Origin: a virus
Virus record (IMG/VR): IMGVR_UViG_3300037070_000273
Span: 1-21,876 of that record
Strand: one strand, 5' to 3'
Length of the DNA stretch: 21,876 nt
Below the pieces are notes generated by a model. That model was not told where the DNA came from and did not search any database. It worked only from the letters and a program-made list of their open reading frames with translations. Of this stretch, positions 15,619 to 20,347 are shown piece by piece. Every line of letters begins with the position of its first letter. Position 1 is the stretch's first letter. Made by a program: the position numbers and the translations under genes.

Positions 15619-16953
15619 ATGGTCGAGTTCACCGCCAAATATGGATTATACAAACCAGACTTCAACGTGTCTGGTTGGCATCAGCAGGTTAATGGAAACT
15701 TCGACTCCATTGACTCCTTGCTGTTTGCTGTGCTTGGCTTGGGCAACTTCGTGGGTGAATGGACTAACTCAACTAACTACACAGAACAGCAACGTGTTTT
15801 TGATCCTGACGACGGAACGATCTGGAACTGCTTAGTCGATCATACTAGCGCCGCTACAGACTCTTTCTCAGACGACCGTGCGGACAATCCAACCTTCTGG
15901 AACTCGGTTAGTAGTGTTCCGATTGCGCGTGGTGCTTGGCAAAACGACACGCTATATGGCGCAGGAGATATAAGTTACGATGCCGGTGAGAGCTTGGTTG
16001 GTATTGCCGACACGACTCACACAAGTTCGAGTAGTCCGAACACAATGCGGGATGACGCGGCGAACTGGACCTTCATTGCTGACTTGTCTCTCGCTGCCGT
16101 ACTGGTCAACTCGGTCAACGCTCAGACTGGCACTGTGGTACTGGACGCGGACGATATAGCAGAGACGGCAACACGCAAATGGGCTGGCGCTACTGACGCA
16201 GCGGACCTAGATGCCGTCATGGCCGCGATAGCAGGTTACACAACTATCGTCACTAGGAGCATTGACTCAATGCTTCCTCCCACGGGCATGATGATGCCGT
16301 GGCCCTCCAGCACCGATCCAACACAAGTGAACGGAAACGGAACAACACCTTCTTGGTTAGTCTGTGACGGTGGGACGATTGGAGATGTGAGTTCGGGCGC
16401 CACCGAACGCGCCAACGCAGATATGCAAGCCTTGTTCTCCTTCCTGTGGACTAACTCAGCGAACGCAGAATTACACATTCAAACTTCTGCTGGCGCTCCT
16501 ACGACCAGGGGAGCTAGTGCCGCCGCTGACTTCGGCGCAAACAAACGTATGCCCATACCAGACTGTAGAGGGGGCACGATTTACTTTGGTGATAATGGCG
16601 CGGGCAGAATTACAGCTACGGGGCACTCAACTAACTTTGATCAACTTGGTGCTGAGTCGGTACTCATTGAGCAAGAGAACTTACCGGACATAACCTTCCC
16701 TAACGATCTGAGTGGTGAGCTGGATAGTGCTGCAATTAACAACGGTACTCAAGTTGCGAGAAATCCAAGTACGAATAACAATGCACAATCTGGTGGTGGC
16801 TCGAATATCGTCAACGCTGTTTCCACAGTCACCTTAACCGTCAATGATACTTCGGTTACTATTAGTGGTGATGTTGAGTCTGGTGGTGGAGATATACCAC
16901 TGACGACCCTAAGTCCAGGTACAGTGATAAAGAACATGGTGATAAAGACATGA
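15619..16953 (+). CDS. tail fibre with collar-type C-terminal domain
   Basis: 444 residues. Residues 8-40 (KYGLYKPDFNV, then WHQQVNGNF) are paralogous to the tailspike N-terminus, so both probably dock on the same tail site. Two copies of the Trp/His-Thr-Ser module follow at 44-98 and 103-157; the second is diverged. A short coiled or linker region leads to a tail-collar-like domain from about 218 (MLPPTGMMMPWPSS, then SWLVCDGGTIGD, then RMPIPDCRGG near 311), which in other phages trimerises at fibre tips and binds receptors. The C-terminus is Asn/Ser/Gly-rich beta structure. There is no Shine-Dalgarno sequence, since the palindrome directly abuts the ATG. The stop overlaps the lysin start (ATGA). 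It may be an alternative or additional receptor-binding protein to the tailspike. Confidence 0.8.
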   Translation: MVEFTAKYGLYKPDFNVSGWHQQVNGNFDSIDSLLFAVLGLGNFVGEWTNSTNYTEQQRVFDPDDGTIWNCLVDHTSAATDSFSDDRADNPTFWNSVSSVPIARGAWQNDTLYGAGDISYDAGESLVGIADTTHTSSSSPNTMRDDAANWTFIADLSLAAVLVNSVNAQTGTVVLDADDIAETATRKWAGATDAADLDAVMAAIAGYTTIVTRSIDSMLPPTGMMMPWPSSTDPTQVNGNGTTPSWLVCDGGTIGDVSSGATERANADMQALFSFLWTNSANAELHIQTSAGAPTTRGASAAADFGANKRMPIPDCRGGTIYFGDNGAGRITATGHSTNFDQLGAESVLIEQENLPDITFPNDLSGELDSAAINNGTQVARNPSTNNNAQSGGGSNIVNAVSTVTLTVNDTSVTISGDVESGGGDIPLTTLSPGTVIKNMVIKT

Positions 16954-17369
16954 CAGAACCAAAGTGGCTGACACTCGCAAGGAAAGAACTAGGGACAATA
17001 GAGATTCCTGGGCCAAGAAGCAATCCAAAAGTAGTGCAATACTATTTAGACGTAACAGGAAAGAAGTTTGGTGATGCTGTGCCTTGGTGCGCCGCCTTCG
17101 TAGGGGCAATGCTTGTAAGAGCAGGAGTGAGAAGCTCTGGTAGTCTTATGGCACGGAGCTATAGCAAGTATGGAAGTAAATGTGCTCCACAATCAGGGGC
17201 TATAGCTGTATGGCCAAGAGGCAGAAGTCCTGTCTTTGGTCATGTTAACTTTGTGGAGAGTGTGTCTGGAAACTATGTAATTTGTATCGGTGGCAACCAA
17301 GGCGATGCTGTGACAAGGCAGAAATATGATAAGCGTAAAGCCGTAACTTTTCGCTGGCCCCCTGATTAA
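16950..17369 (+). CDS. peptidoglycan peptidase (CHAP/NlpC-P60-like endolysin, TIGR02594 type)
   Basis: 139 residues. Cys47 in PWCAAFVGAML, His98 in FGHVNFV and Asn116 in CIGGNQG form the expected Cys-His-Asn set of CHAP-like cysteine peptidases of the TIGR02594 type, which cut peptide bonds in the cell wall. There is no signal peptide and no separate wall-binding domain; it is a single compact domain. The start overlaps the fibre stop by four bases (ATGA), so translation is coupled. Release would need a holin, and none is recognisable nearby; alternatively it is a virion component used at entry, as its place between fibre and ejection genes allows. The TAA stop (17367-17369) lies inside palindrome copy 10. 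Confidence 0.85.
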   Translation: MTEPKWLTLARKELGTIEIPGPRSNPKVVQYYLDVTGKKFGDAVPWCAAFVGAMLVRAGVRSSGSLMARSYSKYGSKCAPQSGAIAVWPRGRSPVFGHVNFVESVSGNYVICIGGNQGDAVTRQKYDKRKAVTFRWPPD

Positions 17370-17376
17370 CTTAATC
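17364..17376. repeat. 13-bp palindrome copy 10 (lysin stop; abuts promoter)
   Basis: GATTAACTTAATC provides the final Asp codon and TAA of the lysin. The next base begins TTGACA, the -35 of a consensus promoter. Confidence 0.97.
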
Positions 17377-17405
17377 TTGACAAAGAGAGGATAGAGAGCT
17401 ATAAT
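17377..17405 (+). promoter_or_regulatory. perfect-consensus sigma70 promoter abutting palindrome copy 10
   Basis: TTGACA (17377-17382), exactly 17 bases, TATAAT (17400-17405): no mismatch in either hexamer. The -10 overlaps the ATG at 17404, so RNA would start near 17412, inside the GNAT-like gene. It would then serve mainly the genes from 17850 on, while the GNAT gene depends on read-through or an internal start. The palindrome touching the -35 looks like an operator. Confidence 0.7.
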
Positions 17406-17850
17406 GTCAGAAGTATCACCCGCAATAGCGGCGAGCAATTTGAAGGTGCGCCGCTATGTCCAATCCGACATAGGTAAGATTTTATCCTTGGCGCACGAAG
17501 CGTGTGAGCGCGAAGGCGTGCCATTTAGTATGGCGCGTCTAAAGTTCGTTCTCGACAACAACTTGAGAAATCTGCTTCTCTGCGTGAACGTGCTAATTGA
17601 TCTGACTGAGGTTGTGGGTGTGATAATTGCACAAATGAATAAGAACATTCTCAATGACGACACGATAGCTGAGGATAGTTTTTTCTATCTCTCTCGGGAC
17701 TACCAAGATTATGTTAATCTTATGTACGGAGAATATGTAGATTGGGCAAAGCAGAGAGGGTGTAGAGAGGTTAGAGAATCTGACCACTTTATGCCTGGCG
17801 CTATTTCATCACCGCGTACTCAGTTTAAGGTTTGGAAGGAGGCAATCTAA
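17404..17850 (+). CDS. GNAT-like N-acetyltransferase fold protein
   Basis: 148 residues. The opening LKVRRYVQSDIGKILSLAHE (residues 13-32) is the typical first strand and helix of GNAT proteins, and the strand LTEVVGVIIAQM near 67-78 fits the central sheet. The usual acetyl-CoA pyrophosphate-binding loop (Q/R-x-x-G-x-G/A) is not obvious, so catalytic activity is doubtful. GNAT-like proteins occur in podovirus structural regions (T7 gp13 is one noted case), usually with an unknown or virion role. The purine-rich AGAGAG at 17393-17398 may serve as ribosome site, inside the promoter spacer. Its stop overlaps the next ATG (TAATG). A one-mismatch palindrome lies at 17707-17719. Confidence 0.65.
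   Translation: MSEVSPAIAASNLKVRRYVQSDIGKILSLAHEACEREGVPFSMARLKFVLDNNLRNLLLCVNVLIDLTEVVGVIIAQMNKNILNDDTIAEDSFFYLSRDYQDYVNLMYGEYVDWAKQRGCREVRESDHFMPGAISSPRTQFKVWKEAI
17707..17719. repeat. degenerate palindrome, one mismatch (GNAT gene)
   Basis: GATTATGTTAATC differs at position 6 only. In this reading frame the exact element would read GAT TAA and end the protein; the A-to-T change gives GAT TAT. Confidence 0.5.
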
Positions 17851-18773
17851 TGAGCATCTTCAGTGGTAGTAGCGAAGCTGCTGCGGCAAGACGGCGCAAG
17901 GCTGCGAAAGTAAAGAAGAAAGAAAAGAAGGCTGCGGAGAAAGAAAAACAAGATATAGAGCAGCAATCAAAGCAGGATGAATCGCGCTTCCAAGAGAACC
18001 TTGGTGAGGCTCAAGGGTACGCTGGTGAAGACATAAATCAGTATTTCACCAATCGTGGTCTTGACCCAGGTGCGTACCAAAGCGATATTGACCGCGCTAT
18101 CCAACAAGCAACGCTTGGGGTTCCAGATTTGGCTGAGAATATACCTGGGTATTTCTCAGGTATCGCGGATAACTTGTATAGTGAGTTGGAGAGTGGCGCC
18201 CGGACACGCGCACTTAGCGGCTTAGACAGTCTGCTCCCACAAGGGTTTGAGCAGAACCTAATTCCTAGCACGGCAGATGACGCGATCATTCAGGAGATTC
18301 TAGGCACGAGTCGCGGTGAAGCTGACAAGTATGTGCAGAATCTATTTGACCGCGGCGTTGTGACTAACGCAGGGTTCCAAGCTGCACAAGGCGACGTAAC
18401 CGCACAGGAAGCGAAAGTTAGGGCGTTGCTAAATCAGTTAGGTGGTCAAGTGCTAGGAGAGGGTCAAGCGCGACTAGGTGGGATAGCTAATGAAGGCAGG
18501 ATGGCAGCAAGTAACCTTAATCTCGGTCAAGCGTTCGATCCAAACACGTACAAGACTCGGATAGATCAGGCGTTTAATGAGATTACGGCAGGTTTGCCTG
18601 ATGCCTTGAAGGCTCTGATACCAGAAAAGGGCTTGTTCCAGACGAGTGGCCTTGCTGCTCGCGCTGGTGCTGGACAGGGAGCGCAAAACACCGTGTTCTC
18701 ACCTAATGCTCTAGCTGGAGTCTACGAGCCAGAGGAAGAGAACCGTAAAGCTGCACCGTTGAGCATCTTCTAG
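17850..18773 (+). CDS. probable internal virion / DNA-ejection protein (307 aa)
   Basis: Not assigned to a named family. Residues 8-45 are an Ala/Lys/Arg/Glu-rich coiled coil (AAAARRRKAAKVKKKEKKAA). The rest is helical with recurring Gly and Gln, including FDPNTYKTRIDQAFNEI near 230-246. The protein begins MSIF and ends LSIF, a small symmetry. Basic coiled-coil proteins placed after the tail genes of podoviruses are often ejected into the host to form a DNA conduit, so that role is the best inference. The ATG at 17850 is preferred over the in-frame TTG at 17832, because AAGGAGG at 17836-17842 lies seven bases before it and TAATG couples it to the GNAT gene. Its TAG stop abuts palindrome copy 11. 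Confidence 0.7.
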   Translation: MSIFSGSSEAAAARRRKAAKVKKKEKKAAEKEKQDIEQQSKQDESRFQENLGEAQGYAGEDINQYFTNRGLDPGAYQSDIDRAIQQATLGVPDLAENIPGYFSGIADNLYSELESGARTRALSGLDSLLPQGFEQNLIPSTADDAIIQEILGTSRGEADKYVQNLFDRGVVTNAGFQAAQGDVTAQEAKVRALLNQLGGQVLGEGQARLGGIANEGRMAASNLNLGQAFDPNTYKTRIDQAFNEITAGLPDALKALIPEKGLFQTSGLAARAGAGQGAQNTVFSPNALAGVYEPEEENRKAAPLSIF

Positions 18774-18786
18774 GATTAACTTAATC
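18774..18786. repeat. 13-bp palindrome copy 11 (after ejection gene stop)
   Basis: GATTAACTTAATC directly follows TAG at 18771-18773, again with in-frame GAT TAA. Fourteen bases then separate it from the next ATG. Confidence 0.97.
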
Positions 18787-18800
18787 ACAGGTATATCCTC

Positions 18801-19805
18801 ATGGCCCCTCTAATTATAGCTGCCTTGATTTCTGCCGCTGCCGCCATCGGTGGACAGGCTATGAACGCGAGTGCGAAGAAGAAAGAGCAGGGAATACTCT
18901 CTGGCTCTATGAATCAGCAAGCTCGCGATGCTCAAGCGCAAATGAAGCTGGCAACTAGCACAAAAACGGACCCATATGGGAATAAGTTAATCTACACTCC
19001 TGGCATTGGCTGGCATTATGACTTAACGCCTCAGCAACAAGCACTAAACGCAGCTAGTCGTGGTGAACAGTTAAAGTCTCTCACGCAAGACACCACTATG
19101 AATAGGCAAGCGAGAGAGCGCGCCGATGAGAGAGCTAGAGCTGGCGAAACAGACTGGTATAGGAAGCTCGCAGAGGCCAGATACGGTGAGCAACCGAGCA
19201 AAGAGTCGAGTATTGCCGATTATACACGACTTGGGCTTCTTGGCTATGAGCGTGGCGCCAGAGAAGGCAGCAATTTGCTCGCCAAACAAGCTCTAAGGAT
19301 GAATAATTCTAGCCTTTTGCCTAAAATCTCTCGTCTTACCAACGAACAACTTGGTGGAAGACTAGAAGAGGCAATGCTTAAGGGTAAGCTACAAGGCACA
19401 GAGGCTTATCAGAAAGAGCGCGCTTCTAACACGACTGACTTAACCAACTGGCTAAGGACTTATAGTGGCATTGCTGGTGGTGCACCGCAGGCAACGATAG
19501 CGCAACCGGGTAGTGCTGGTGGCGACTTGAGCGCACCAGATATGTCAAGTCTTATACAGGCGTTACAGAACGCATCTAGTGGAAATAGAAGTGCCGCGAC
19601 AAGTTTAGCCACTTCTAGTGGCTCACCGGGATTTGATCTTGGCGCTATTGGTCCTAGCCTCTCAGCACTCAGTCTTGCTATAATGAAGAACCAGAACCCA
19701 GGCACTGAAGGAATTACGGACCCTTGGCAAACTACAGTAACGCCAGAAAAGGGTTGGTGGGGTGAGTCAACACAGGGCATGGGGCCTTGGGATATCTACA
19801 AATAA
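18801..19805 (+). CDS. probable DNA-ejection protein with hydrophobic N-terminus (334 aa)
   Basis: The first 25 residues are a hydrophobic, Ala-rich helix (PLIIAALISAAAAIGGQAMN) that could insert in a membrane, as in T7 gp14-like ejection proteins that pierce the outer membrane. This is not a cleavable signal by pattern. A helical Gln/Arg/Lys-rich body (about 28-215) follows and then a Gly/Ser/Pro-rich tail with low complexity (about 225-290) and a Trp-rich end (WWGESTQGMGPWDIYK). Position and layout support an internal virion protein; the exact family is unknown. The ribosome site is weak (AGG ten bases upstream). The next gene follows after 16 bases with no palindrome between. A one-mismatch palindrome lies at 18980-18992. 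Confidence 0.65.
   Translation: MAPLIIAALISAAAAIGGQAMNASAKKKEQGILSGSMNQQARDAQAQMKLATSTKTDPYGNKLIYTPGIGWHYDLTPQQQALNAASRGEQLKSLTQDTTMNRQARERADERARAGETDWYRKLAEARYGEQPSKESSIADYTRLGLLGYERGAREGSNLLAKQALRMNNSSLLPKISRLTNEQLGGRLEEAMLKGKLQGTEAYQKERASNTTDLTNWLRTYSGIAGGAPQATIAQPGSAGGDLSAPDMSSLIQALQNASSGNRSAATSLATSSGSPGFDLGAIGPSLSALSLAIMKNQNPGTEGITDPWQTTVTPEKGWWGESTQGMGPWDIYK
18980..18992. repeat. degenerate palindrome, one mismatch (ejection gene)
   Basis: GAATAAGTTAATC, one change at position 3, within codons for Asn-Lys-Leu-Ile. Confidence 0.4.
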
Positions 19806-19821
19806 GGAAGGATGAATAACT

Positions 19822-20340
19822 ATGGACATTCAGTCGTTGATTCAGATGCTTACACAAGGCGGTATGCCACAGAGGCCGCAGGGAACAGGTATGAGTATGC
19901 CTCCACAAGGCGGGATGGACCCAAGTATGAGCGGAGGCGGCGCATTTACTCCCCCTCCTATGAGTGAAAGTCCTATTACGAGTGCGCTAGCTCGTCCTGT
20001 AGGCCCCGACATTATGAGCTTAATTAGGATGCTCACACAAGGTGGAGCAGGGGGCGGCGTTCCTCTTCCTCCGCTTGACCAAGGTGCTATGATAGCAGGA
20101 CTTGGTGGGGCCGGTGCGCCTCCCATAGCTAACGCGCTTACCGAAGCTCCTACTCCTGCAAGGCCCGCACCGCCTAAACCACAACCGAGAACACGGCCAA
20201 AGAAGGTGAGAAGTGAACGCGAGGATGAATCTCGAGCTGGCAAGATGGGCATTAAGACTCAAAGAGGTAATAGCAAGAACAAGCCTCCTAAAGGTCGCTC
20301 GTCATACGAAGAGAGATTTGCCAGCAGCATGAAAGATTAA
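19822..20340 (+). CDS. Gly/Pro-rich small virion-region protein with internal repeat
   Basis: 172 residues, unrecognised. A short amphipathic motif is present twice: SLIQMLTQGG near residues 5-14 and SLIRMLTQGG near 65-74, each followed by a Gly/Pro/Met-rich disordered stretch. The last third is strongly basic (RPKKVRSEREDESRAGK, then KNKPPKGRSS). This layout suggests a flexible linker or DNA-binding protein packaged with the ejection proteins; inference only. GGAAGG at 19806-19811, ten bases upstream, is the ribosome site. The stop TAA (20338-20340) lies inside palindrome copy 12. Confidence 0.7.
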   Translation: MDIQSLIQMLTQGGMPQRPQGTGMSMPPQGGMDPSMSGGGAFTPPPMSESPITSALARPVGPDIMSLIRMLTQGGAGGGVPLPPLDQGAMIAGLGGAGAPPIANALTEAPTPARPAPPKPQPRTRPKKVRSEREDESRAGKMGIKTQRGNSKNKPPKGRSSYEERFASSMKD

Positions 20341-20347
20341 CTTAATC
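20335..20347. repeat. 13-bp palindrome copy 12 (stop of one gene, abuts next ATG)
   Basis: GATTAACTTAATC gives the last Asp and TAA of the 172-residue gene and ends at the base before ATG 20348. The junction therefore has neither extra spacer nor Shine-Dalgarno sequence. Confidence 0.97.

Noticed and set aside
19679-19684. TATAAT within the 18801 gene, and another at 21806-21811
   Set aside because: Neither has an acceptable -35 hexamer 15-19 bases upstream.
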